Source of the DNA: Hydractinia symbiolongicarpus
Lineage: Eukaryota > Cnidaria > Hydrozoa > Anthoathecata > Hydractiniidae
Direction of reading: 5' to 3'
DNA: 64,000 nucleotides
Assembly: GCF_029227915.1 (NCBI RefSeq)
Contig: NC_079887.1
Span: 1,860,001-1,924,000 of the forward strand
Under the pieces are notes generated by a model. That model was not told the origin of the DNA and searched no databases. It saw only the letters and a list, made by a program, of their open reading frames with translations. The translations under genes were made by a program, and so were the position numbers. Position 1 is the first letter of the stretch. Each line of letters starts with the position of its first letter. Of the stretch, positions 51,048-63,130 are shown piece by piece.

Positions 51048-54000
51048 CAAAAATGTTTTCATTTTTGATGAGACGCTGAATAAAAGAAGTTTAATCGCCG
51101 GCAAACCAAAACCTGCGAATTCCCGTAAATCCCGGACTCGGCCCGTATAGTCAAAAGTATACAAAGAAAGTACCCGGGGTGTAAACTCATTTCCCGAACG
51201 ATTTTTTAAATTATTATTTCAACACTAAAGCCCATGAGACTTGTAGTATTTAAAAATATTTTCATTTTTGATGAGACGCTAAATAAAACAAGTTTAATCG
51301 CCGGCAAACGAAAACCTGCGATTTCCCGTAAATTTCGGACTCTGCCCGTATAGTGAAAAGTATAAAAAGAAAGTACCTAGGGTGTAAACTCATTTCCCGA
51401 ACGATTTTTTAAATTATTATTTCTCCACTAAAGCCCATGAGACTTGTAGTATTTAAAAATATTTTCATTTTTGATGAGACGCTGAATAAAAGAAGTTTAA
51501 TCGCCGGCAAACAAAAACCCGCGACTTCCGTAAATCCCGGACTCGGCCCGTATAGTCAAAAGTATACAAAGAAAGTACCCAGGGAGTAAACTCATTTCCC
51601 GAACGATTTTTTAAATTATTTTTTCACCACTAAAACGCATGAGACTTGTAGTTTTCAGAGATGTTTTCATTTTTGATGAGACGCTGAATAAAAGAACTTT
51701 AATCGCCGCAAACGAAAACCTGCGATTTCCCGTAAATCCCGGACTCGGCCCGTATAGTCAAAAGTATACAAAGAAAGTACCCGGGGTGTAAACTCATTTC
51801 CCGAACGATTTTTTAAATTATTATTTCACCATAAAGCCCATGAGACTTGTAGTATTTAAAAATATTTTCATTTTTGATGAGACGCTAAATAAAACAAGTT
51901 TAATCGCCGGCAAACGAAAACCTGCGATTTCCCGTAAATTTCGGACTCTGCCCGTATAGTGAAAAGTATAAAAAGAAAGTACCCAGGGTGTAAACTCATT
52001 TCCCGAACGATTTTTTAAATTATTATTTCACCACTAAAGCCCATGAGACTTGTAGTATTTAAAAATATTTTCATTTTTGATGAGACGCTGAATAAAAGAA
52101 GTTTAATCGCCGGCAAACAAAAACCCGCGACTTCCCGTAAATCCCTGACTCGGCCTGTATAGTCAAAAGTACACAAAGAAAGTACCCAGGGAGTAAACTC
52201 ATTTCCCGAACGATTTTTTAAATTATTATTTCACCACTAAAGCCCATGAGACTTGTAGTTTTTAAAAATGTTTTCATTTTTGATGAGACGCTTAATAAAA
52301 GAGGTTTAATCGCCGGCAAACGAAAACCCGCCATTTCCCGTAAACCCCGGACTCGGCCCGCATAGTCAAAAGTATACAAAGAAAGTACCCAGGGAGTAAA
52401 CTCAATTCCCGAACGATTTTTTAAATTATTTTTTCACCACTAAAACGCATGAGACATGTAGTTTTTAAAAATGTTTTCATTTTTGATGAGACGTTGAATA
52501 AAAGAAGTTTAATCGCCGGCAAACGAAAACCTGCGATTTCCCGTAAATTTCGGACTCTGCCCGTATAGTGAAAAGTATAAAAAGAAAGTACCCAGGGTGT
52601 AAACTCATTTCCCGAACGATTTTTTAAATTATTATTTCACCACTAAAGCCCATGAGACTTGTAGTATTTAAAAACATTTTCATTTTTGATGAGACGCTGA
52701 ATAAAAGAAGTTTAATCGCCGGCAAACAAAAACCCGCGACTTCCCGTAAATCCCGGACTCGGCCCATATAGTCAAAAGTATACAAAGAAAGTACCCAGGG
52801 AGTAAACTCATTTCCCGAACGTTTTTTTAAATTATTTTTTCACCACTAAAACGCATGAGACTTGTAGTTTTCAAAGATGTTTTCTTTTTTGATGAGACGC
52901 TGAATAAAAGAAGTTTAATCGCCGCAAACGAAAACCTGCGATTTCCCGTAAATCCCGGACTCGGCCCGTATAGTCAAAAGTATACAAAGAAAGTACCCAA
53001 GGAGTAAACGCATTTCCCGAACGATTTTTTAAATTATTTTTTCACCACTAAAACGCATGAGACTTGTAGTTTTCAAAAATGTTTTCATTTTTGATGAGAC
53101 GCTGAATAAAAGAAGTTTAATCGCCGGCAAACGAAAACCTGCGATTTCCCGTAAATCCCGGACTCGGCCCGTATAGTCAAAAGTATACAAAGAAAGTACC
53201 CGGGTGTAAACTCATTTCCCGAACGATTTTTTAAATTATTATTTCACCACTAAAGCCCATGAGACTTGTAGTATTTAAAAATATTTTCATTTTTGATGAG
53301 ACGCTAAATAAAACAAGTTTAATCGCCGGCAAACGAAAACCTGCGATTTCCCGTAAATTTCGGACTCTGCCCGTATAGTGAAAAGTATAAAAAGAAAGTA
53401 CCTAGGGTGTAAACTCATTTCCCGAACGATTTTTTAAATTATTATTTCACCACTAAAGCCCATGAGACTTGTAGTATTTAAAAATATTTTCATTTTTGAT
53501 GAGAAGCTGAATAAAAAAAGTTTAATCGCCGGCAAACAAAAACCCGCGACTTCCCGTAAATCCCGGACTCGGCCCGTATAGTCAAAAGTATACAAAGAAA
53601 GTGCCCAGGGAGTAAACTCATTTCCCGAACGATTTTTTAAATTATTTTTTCACCACTAAAACGCATGAGACTTGTAGTTTTCAGAGATGTTTTCATTTTT
53701 GATGAGACGCTGAATAAAAGAAGTTTAATCGCCGCAAACGAAAACCTGCGATTTCCCGTAAATCCCGGACTCGGCCCGTATAGTCAAAAGTATACAAAGA
53801 AAGTACGCGGGGTGTAAACTCATTTCCCGAACGATTTTTTAAATTATTATTTCACCACTAAAGCCCATGAGACTTGTAGTATTTAAAAATATTTTCATTT
53901 TTGATGAGACGCTAAATAAAAGAAGTTTAATCCCCGGCAAACGAAAACCTGTGATTTCCCGTAAATCCCCGACTCGGCCCGTATAGTCAAAAGTATACAA

Positions 54001-56518
54001 AGAAAGTACCCGGGGTGTAAACTCATTTCCCGAACGATTTTTTAAATTATTATTTCACAACTAAAGCCCATGAGACTTGTAGTTTTTAAAAATGTTTTCA
54101 TTTTTGATTAGACGCTTAATAAAAGAGGTTTAATTGCCGGCAAACGAAATCCCGCGATTTCCGTAAATCCCGGTCTCGGCCCGTATAGTCAAAAGTATAC
54201 AAAGAAAGTACCCGGGGTGTAAACTCATTTCCCGAACGATTTTTTAAATTATTATTTCACCACTAAAGCCCATGAGACTTGTAGTATTTAAAAATATTTT
54301 CATTTTTGATGAGACGCTAAATAAAACAAGTTTAATCGCCGGCAAACGAAAACCTGCGATTTCCCGTAAATTTCGGACTCTGCCCGTATAGTGAAAAGTA
54401 TAAAAAGAAAGTACCCAGGGTGTAAACTCATTTCCCGAACGATTTTTTAAATTATTATTTCACCACTAAAGCCCATGAGACTTGTAGTATTTAAAAATAT
54501 TTTCATTTTTGATGAGACGCTGAATAAAAGAAGTTTAATCGCCGGCAAACAAAAACCCGCGACTTCCCGTAAATCCCGGACTCGGCCTTTATAGTCAAAA
54601 GTATACAAAGAAAGTACCCAGGGAGTAAACTCATTTCCCGAACGATTTTTTAAATTATTTTTTCACCACTAAAACGCATGAGACTTGTAGTTTTCAGAGA
54701 TGTTTTCATTTTTGATGAGACGCTGAATAAAAGAAGTTTAATCGCCGCAAACGAAAACCTGCGATTTCCCGTAAATCCCGGACTCGGCCTGTATAGTCAA
54801 AAGTATACAAAGAAAGTACCCGGGGTGTAAACTCATTTCCCGAACGATTTTTTAAATTATTATTTCACCACTAAAGCCCATGAGACTTGTAGTTTTTATA
54901 AACGTTTTCATTTTTGATGAGACGCTGAATAAAAGAAGTTTAATCGCTGGCAAACAAAAACCCGCGATTTCCCGTAAATCCCGGGCTTGGCCCGTATAGT
55001 CGAATGTATAAAAAGAAAGTACCCTGTGAGTAAACTCATTTCCAGAACGATTTTTTAAAATATTTTTTCACCACTAAAACGCATAAGACTTGTAGTTTTC
55101 AAAAATGTTTTCATTTTTGATGAGACGCTGAATAAAAGAAGTTTAATCGCCGGCACACAAAAACCCGCCATTTCCCGTAAGCCCCGGACTCGGTCCGTAT
55201 AATCAAAAGTATACAAAGAAAGTACCCAGGGAGTAAACTCATTTCCCGAACGATTTTTTAAATTATTTTTTCACCACTAAAACGCATGAGATTTGTAGTT
55301 TTCAAAAATGTTCTCATTTTTGATGAGACGCTTAATGAAAGTGGTTCAATCGCCGGCAAACGAAAACCCGCGATTTCCCGTAAATCCCGGGCTTGGCCCG
55401 TTTAGTCGAATGTATACAAAGTAAGTACCCTGTGAGTAAACTCATTTCCAGAACGATTTTTTAAATTATTTTTTCACCACTAAAACGCATAAGACTTGAA
55501 GTTTTCAAAAATGTTTTCATTTCTGATGAGACGCTGAATAAAATAAGTTTAATCGCCGCAAACGAAAACCCGCGATTTCCCGTAAATCCCGGGCTTGGCC
55601 CGTATAGTCAAAAGTATACAAAGATAGTACCCAGGGAGTAAACTCATTTCTCGAACGATTTTTTAATTTATTTTTTCATCACTAAAACGCATGAGACTTG
55701 TAGTTTTTAAAAAGGTTTTCATTTTTGATGAGACGCTGAATAAAAGAAGTTTAATCGCCGGCAAACAAAAACCCGCGATTTCCCAAAAATCCCGGACTCG
55801 CCCTGTATAGTCAAAAGTATTCAAAGAAAGTACCCAGGGAGTAAACTCATTTCCCGAACGATTTTTTAAATTATTATTTCACCACTAAAACGCATGAGAC
55901 TTGTAGTTTTCAAAAATGTTCTCATTTTTGATGAGACGCTTAATGAAAGTGGTTTAATCGCCGGCAAACGAAAACCCGCGTTTTCCCGTAAATCCCTGGC
56001 TTGGCCCGTATAGTCGAATGTATACAAAGTAAGTACCCTGTGAGTAAACTCATTTCCAGAACGATTTTTTAAATTATTTTTTCACCACTAAAACGCATAA
56101 GACTTGTAGTTTTCAAAAATGTTTTCATTTCTGATGAGACGCTGAATAAAATAAGTTTAATCGCCGCAAACGAAAACCCGCGATTTCCCGTAAATCCCGG
56201 GCTTGGCCCGTATAGTCAAAAGTATACAAAGAAAGTACCCAGGGAGTAAACTCATTTCCCGAACGATTTTTTAAATTATTTTTTCACCACTAAAACGCAT
56301 GAGACTTGTAGTTTTCAGAAATGTTTTCATTTTTGATGAGACACTGAATAAAAGAAGTTTAATTGCCGGCAAATAAAACCCGCCATTTCCCGTAAATCCC
56401 GGGCTTGGCCCGTGTAGTCGAATGTATACAAAGAAAGTACCCAGGGAGTAAACTCAATTCCCGAGCGATTTTTTAAATTTTTTTTCACCACTAAAACGCA
56501 CGAGACTTGTATTTTTTA
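51048..56518 (-). repeat. Reverse monomers, mosaic of partial block copies
   Basis: About 27 monomers. Segments near 51,300-51,900 and 53,330-53,930 match at an offset of about 2,025 bp (ten monomers; GTACCTAGGG, AGTTTTCAGAGATG). The stretch around 52,540-52,980 repeats 47,260-47,700 and 50,100-50,540 (TTTAAAAACATTTTC, TTTTCTTTTTTGATG). 55,290-55,700 and 55,900-56,180 repeat the GTTCTCATTTTTG and CATAAGACTTG subtypes. No gene or mobile element is visible. Confidence 0.85.
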
Positions 56519-59224
56519 AAAATGTTTTCATTTTTGATGAGACGCTGAATAAAAGAAGTTTAATCGTCGGCAAACGAAAACCTGCGATTTCCCGTAAATT
56601 TCGGACTCTGCCCGTATAGTGAAAAGTATAAAAAGAAAGTACCCAGGGTGTAAACTCATTTCCCGAACGATTTTTTAAATTATTATTTCACCACTAAAGC
56701 CCATGAGACTTGTAGTATTTAAAAATATTTTCATTTTTGATGAGACGCTGAATAAAAGAAGTTTAATCGCCGGCAAACAAAAACCCGCGACTTCCCGTAA
56801 ATCCCGGACTCGCCCCGTATAGTCAAAAGTATACAAAGAAAGTACCCAGGGAGTAAACTCATTTCCCGAACGATTTTTTAAATTATTTTTTCACCACTAA
56901 AACGCATGAGACTTGTAGTTTTCAGAGATGTTTTCATTTTTGATGTGACGCTGAATAAAAGAAGTTTAATCGCCGCAAACGAAAACCTGCGATTTCCCGT
57001 AAATCCCGGACTCGGCCCGTATAGTCAAAAGTATACAAAGAAAGTACCCGGGGTGTAAACTCATTTCCCGAACGATTTTTTAAATTATTATTTCACCACT
57101 AAAGCCCATGAGACTTGTAGTATTTAAAAATATTTTCATTTTTGATGAGACGCTAAATAAAAGAAGTTTAATCCCTGGCAAACGAAAACCTGCGATTTCC
57201 CGTAAATCCCCGCCTCGGCCCGTATAGTCAAAAGTATACAAAGAAAGTACCCGGGGTGTAAACTCATTTCCCGAACGATTTTTTAAATTATTATTTCACA
57301 ACTAAAGCCCATGAGACTTGTAGTTTTTAAAAATGTTTTCATTTTTGATGATACGCTTAATAAAAGAGGTTTAATCGCCGGCAAACGAAATCCCGCGATT
57401 TCCCGTAAATCCCGGTCTCGGCCCGTATAGTCAAAAGTATACAAAGAAAGTACCCGGGGTGTAAACTCATTTCCCGAACGATTTTTTAAATTATTTTTTA
57501 ACCACTAAAGCCCATGAGACTTGTAGTATTTAAAAATATTTTCATTTTTGATGAGACGCTAAATAAAACAAGTTTAATCGCCGGCAAACGAAAACCTGCG
57601 ATTTCCCGTAAATTTCGGACTCTGCCCGTATAGTGAAAAGTATAAGAAGAAAGTACCCAGGGTGTAAACTCATTTCCCGAACGATTTTTTAAATTATAAT
57701 TTCACCACTAAAGCCCATGAGACTTGTAGTATTTAAAAATATTCTCATTTTTGATGAGACGCTGAATAAAAGAAGTTTAATTGCCGGCAAACAAAAACCC
57801 GCGATTTCCCGTAAATCCCGGGCTTGGCCCGTATAGTCAAAAGTATACAAAGAAAGTACCCAGGGAGTAAACTCATTTCCCGAACGATTTTTTAAATTAT
57901 TTTTTCACCACTAAAACGCATGAGACTTGTAGTTTTCAAAAATGTTTTCATTTTTGATGAGACGCTGAATAAAAGAAGTTTAATCGTCGGCAAACGAAAA
58001 CCTGCGATTTCCCGTAAATTTCGGACTCTGCCCGTATAGTGAAAAGTATAAAAAGAAAGTACCCAGGGTGTAAACTCATTTCCCCAACGATTTTTTAAAT
58101 TATTATTTCACCACTAAAGCCCATGAGACTTGTAGTATTTAAAAATATTTTCATTTTTGATGAGACGCTGAATAAAAGAAGTTTAATCGCCGGCAAACAA
58201 AAACCCGCGACTTCCCGTAAATCCCGGACTCGGCCCGTATAGTCAAAAGTATACAAAGAAAGTACCCAGGGAGTAAACTCATTTCCCGAACGATTTTTTA
58301 AATTATTTTTTCACCACTAAAACGCATGAGACTTGTAGTTTTCAGAGATGTTTTCATTTTTGATGTGACGCTGAATAAAAGAAGTTTAATCGCCGCAAAC
58401 GAAAACCTGCGATTTCCCGTAAATCCCGGACTCGGCCCGTATAGTCAAAAGTATACAAAGAAAGTACCCGGGGTGTAAACTCATTTCCCGAACGATTTTT
58501 TAAATTATTATTTCACCACTAAAGCCCATGAGACTTGTAGTATTTAAAAATATTTTCATTTTTGATGAGACGCTAAATAAAAGAAGTTTAATCCCTGGCA
58601 AACGAAAACCTGCGATTTCCCGTAAATTCCCGGCTCGGCCCGTATAGTCAAAAGTATACAAAGAAAGTACCCGGGGTGTAAACTCATTTCCCGAACGATT
58701 TTTTAAATTATTATTTCACAACTAAAGCCCATGAGACTTGTAGTTTTTAAAAATGTTTTCATTTTTGATGATACGCTTAATAAAAGAGGTTTAATCGCCG
58801 GCAAACGAAATCCCGCGATTTCCCGTAAATCCCGGTCTCGGCCCGTATAGTCAAAAGTATACAAAGAAAGTACCCGGGGTGTAAAGTCATTTCCCGAACG
58901 ATTTTTTAAATTATTTTTTCACCACTAAAGCCCATGAGACTTGTAGTATTTAAAAATATTTTCATTTTTGATGAGACGCTAAATAAAACAAGTTTAATCG
59001 CCGGCAAACGAAAACCTGCGATTTCCCGTAAATTTCGGACTCTGCCCGTATAGTGAAAAGTATAAGAAGAAAGTACCCAGGGTGTAAACTCATTTCCCGA
59101 ACGATTTTTTAAATTATAATTTCACCACTAAAGCCCATGAGACTTGTAGTATTTAAAAATATTCTCATTTTTGATGAGACGCTGAATAAAAGAAGTTTAA
59201 TTGCCGGCAAACAAAAACCCGCGA
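56519..59224 (-). repeat. Seven-monomer higher-order duplication (1,420 bp)
   Basis: 56,519-57,804 matches 57,939-59,224 at an offset of 1,420 bp. Shared tags are TTAATCGTCGGC, GATGTGACGCTG (56,941 and 58,361), TTAATCCCTGGC, TTTCACAACTAAAG, GATGATACGCTTAAT, GTATAAGAAGAAAG, AAATTATAATTTC and TATTCTCATTTTTG. Differences include ACTCGCCCCG / ACTCGGCCCG near 56,814 and CCGCCTCGG / CCGGCTCGG near 57,210. Confidence 0.9.
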
Positions 59225-60254
59225 CTTCCCGTAAATCCCGGACTCGGCCCGTATAGTCAAAAGTATACAAAGAAAGTACCCAGGGAGTAAACTCATTTTC
59301 CGAACGATTTTTTAAATTATTTTTTCACCACTAAAACGCATGAGACTTGTAGTTTTCGGAGATGTTTTCATTTTTGATGAGACGCTGAATAAAAGAAGTT
59401 TAATCGCCGCAAACGAAAACCTGCGATTTCCCGTAAATCCCGGACTCGGCCCGTATAGTCAAAAGTATACAAAGAAAGTACCCGGGGTGTAAACTCATTT
59501 CCCGAACGATTTTTTAAATTATTATTTCACCACTAAGGTCCATGAGACTTGTAGTATTTAAAAATATTTTCATTTTTGATGAGACGCTAAATAAAAGAAG
59601 TTTAATCCCCGGCAAACGAAAACCTGCGATTTCCCGTAAATCCCCGACTCGGCCCGTATAGTCAAAAGTATACAAAGAAAGTACCCGGGGTGTAAACTCA
59701 TTTCCCGAACGATTTTTTAAATTATTATTTCACAACTAAAGCCCATGAGACTTGTAGTTTTTAAAAATGTTTTCATTTTTGATGAGACGCTTAATAAAAG
59801 AGGTTTAATCGCCGGCAAACGAAAACCCGCGATTTCCCGTAAATCCCGGTCTTGGCCCGTATAGTCGAATGTATACAAAGAAAGTTCCCTGTGAGTAAAC
59901 TCATTTCCAGAACGATTTTTTAAATTATTTTTTCATCACTAAAACGCATAAGACTTGTAGTTTTCAAAATTGTTTTCATTTTTGATGAGACGCTGAATAA
60001 AAGAAGTTTAATCGCCGCAAACGAAAAGCCGCGATTTCCCGTAAATCCCGGGCTTGGCCCGTATAGTCAAAAGTATACAAAGATAGTACCCAGGGAGTAA
60101 ACTCATTTCCCGAACGATTTTTTAATTTATTTTTTCACCACTAAAACGCATGAGACTTGTAGTTTTCAAAAATGTTTTCATTTTTGATGAGACGCTGAAT
60201 AAAAGAAGTTTAATCGCCGGCAAACGAAAACCTGCAATATCCCGTAAATCCCGG
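59225..60254 (-). repeat. Reverse monomers after the 1,420-bp pair
   Basis: About five monomers continuing the preceding pattern (AGTTTTCGGAGATG, TTTAATCCCCGGC, TTTCACAACTAAAG), then changing to the CATAAGACTTG subtype at about 59,950. There are single oddities such as CACTAAGGTCCATG at 59,533. Satellite only. Confidence 0.83.
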
Positions 60255-63130
60255 ACTCGGCCCGTATAGTCAAAAGTATACAAAGAAAGTACCCAGGGAG
60301 TAAACTTATTTCCCAAACGATTTTTTAAATTATTATTTCACCAGTAAAGCCCATGAGACTTGTAGTTTTTAAAAATGTTTTCATTTTTGATGAGACGCTG
60401 AATAAAAGAAGTTTAATCGCCGGCAAACAAAAACCCGCGATTTCCCGTAAATCCCGGACTCGGCCCGTATAGTCAAAAGTATACAAAGAAAGTACCCAGG
60501 GAGTAAACTCATTTCCCGAACGATTTTTTAAATTTTTTTTCACCACTAAAACGCATGAGACTTGTAGTTTTCAGAAATCTTTTCATTTTTGATGAGACGC
60601 TTAATGAAAGTGGTTTAATCGCCGGCAAACGAAAACCTGCGATTTCCCGTAAATCCCAGACTCGGCCCGTATAGTCAAAAGTATACAAAGAAAGAACCCA
60701 GGGTGTAAACTCATTTCTTGAACGATTTTTTAAATTATTTTTTCACCACTACAACGCATGAGACTTGTAGTTTTTAAAAATGTTTTCATTTTTGATGAGA
60801 CGCTGAATAAAAGAAGTTTAATCGCCGGCAAACGAAAATCCGCGATTTCCCGTAAATCCCGGTCTCGGCCCGTATAGTCAAAAGTATACAAGGAAAGTAC
60901 CCAGTGAGTAAACTCATTTCCCTAACGAATTTTTAAATTATTTTTTCACCACTAAAACGCATGAGACTTGTAGTTTTCAAAAATGTTTTCATTTTTGATG
61001 AGACGCTGAATAAAAGAAGTTTTATCGCCGGCAAACGAAAACCTGCGATTTCCCGTAAATCCCGGACTCGGCCCGTATAGTCAAAAGTATACAAAGAAAG
61101 TACCCAGGGTGTAAACTCATTTCCTGAACGATTTTTTAAATTATTATTTCACCACTAAAGCCCATGAGACTTGTAGTATTTAAAAATATTTTCATTTTTG
61201 ATGAGACGCTGAATAAAAGAAGTTTAATCGCCGGCAAACAAAAACCCGCGACTTCCCGTAAATCCCGGACTCGGCCCGTATAGTCAAAAGTATACAAAGA
61301 AAGTACCCAGGGAGTAAACTCATTTCCCGAACGATTTTTTAAATTATTTTTTCACCACTAAAACGCATGAGACTTGTAGTTTTCAGAGATGTTTTCATTT
61401 TTGATGAGACGCTGTATAAAAGAAGTTTAATCGCCGCAAACGAAAACCTGCGATTTCCCGTAAATCCCTGAATCGGCCCATATAGTCAAAAGTATACAAA
61501 GAAAGTACCCGGGGTGTAAACTCATTTCCCGAACGATTTTTTAAATTATTATTTCACCACTAAAGCCCATGAGACTTGTAGTATTTAAAAATATTTTCAT
61601 TTTTGATGAGACGCTAAATAAAAGAAGTTTAATCGCCGGCAAACGAAAACCTGCGATTTCCGTAAATCCCCGACTCGGCCCGTATAGTCAAAAGTATACA
61701 AAGAAAGTACCCAGGGAGTAAACTTATTTCCCAAACGATTTTTTAAATTATTATTTCACCAGTAAAGCCCATGAGACTTGTAGTTTTTAAAAATGTTTTC
61801 ATTTTTGATGAGACGCTGAATAAAAGAAGTTTAATCGCCGGCAAAAAAAAACCCGCGATTTCCCGTAAATCCCGGACTCGGCCCGTATAGTCAAAAGTAT
61901 ACAAAGAAAGTACCCAGGGAGTAAACTCATTTCCCGAACGATTTTTTAAATTTTTTTTCACCACTAAAACGCATGAGACTTGTAGTTTTCAGAAATCTTT
62001 TCATTTTTGATGAGACGCTTAATGAAAGTGGTTTAATCGCCGGCAAACGAAAACCTGCGATTTCCCGTAAATCCCAGACTCGGCCCGTATAGTCAAAAGT
62101 ATACAAAGAAAGAACCCAGGGTGTAAACTCATTTCTCGAACGATTTTTTAAATTATTTTTTCACCACTACAACGCATGAGACTTGTAGTTTTTAAAAATG
62201 TTTTCATTTTTGATGAGACGCTGAATAAAAGAAGTTTAATCGCCGGCAAACGAAAATCCGCGATTTCCCGTAAATCCCGGTCTCGGCCCGTATAGTCAAA
62301 AGTATACAAGGAAAGTACCCAGTGAGTAAACTCATTTCCCTAACGAATTTTTAAATTATTTTTTCACCACTAAAACGCATGAGACTTGTAGTTTTCAAAA
62401 ATGTTTTCATTTTTGATGAGACGCTGAATAAAAGAAGTTTAATCGACGGCAAACGAAAACCTGCGATTTCCCGTAAATCCCGGACTCGGCCCGTATAGTC
62501 AAAAGTATACAAAGAAAGTACCCAGGGTGTAAACTCATTTCCTGAACGATTTTTTAAATTATTATTTCACCACTAAAGCCCATGAGACTTGTAGTATTTA
62601 AAAATATTTTCATTTTTGATGAGACGCTGAATAAAAGAAGTTTAATCGCCGGCAAACAAAAACCCGCGACTTCCCGTAAATCCCGGACTCGGCCCGTATA
62701 GTCAAAAGTATACAAAGAAAGTACCCAGGGAGTAAACTCATTTCCCGAACGATTTTTTAAATTATTTTTTCACCACTAAAACGCATGAGACTTGTAGTTT
62801 TCAGAGATGTTTTCATTTTTGATGAGACGCTGAATAAAAGAAGTTTAAACGCCGCAAACGAAAACCTGCGATTTCCCGTAAATCCCTGAATCGGCCCGTA
62901 TAGTCAAAAGTATACAAAGAAAGTACCCGGGGTGTAAACTCATTTCTTGAACGATTTTTTAAATTATTATTTCACCACTAAAGCCCATGAGACTTGTAGT
63001 ATTTAAAAATATTTTCATTTTTGATGAGACGCTAAATAAAAGAAGTTTAATCGCCGGCAAACGAAAACCTGCGATTTCCCGTAAATCCCCGACTCGGCCC
63101 GTATAGTCAAAAGTATACAAAGAAAGTACC
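60255..63130 (-). repeat. Seven-monomer higher-order duplication (~1,418 bp)
   Basis: 60,255-61,712 matches 61,673-63,130 at an offset of about 1,418 bp. Shared tags are CACCAGTAAAGCCC, a shortened T run before CACCACTAAAACG, AGAAATCTTTTC, AGAAAGAACCCAGGG, CCACTACAACGC, GAAAATCCGCG, CCCTAACGAATTTTT, TTTCCTGAACG and CCCTGAATCGGCCC. Differences include AAACAAAAACC / AAAAAAAAACC near 61,845 and TATCGCC / AATCGACGG near 61,023 and 62,440. Confidence 0.88.
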
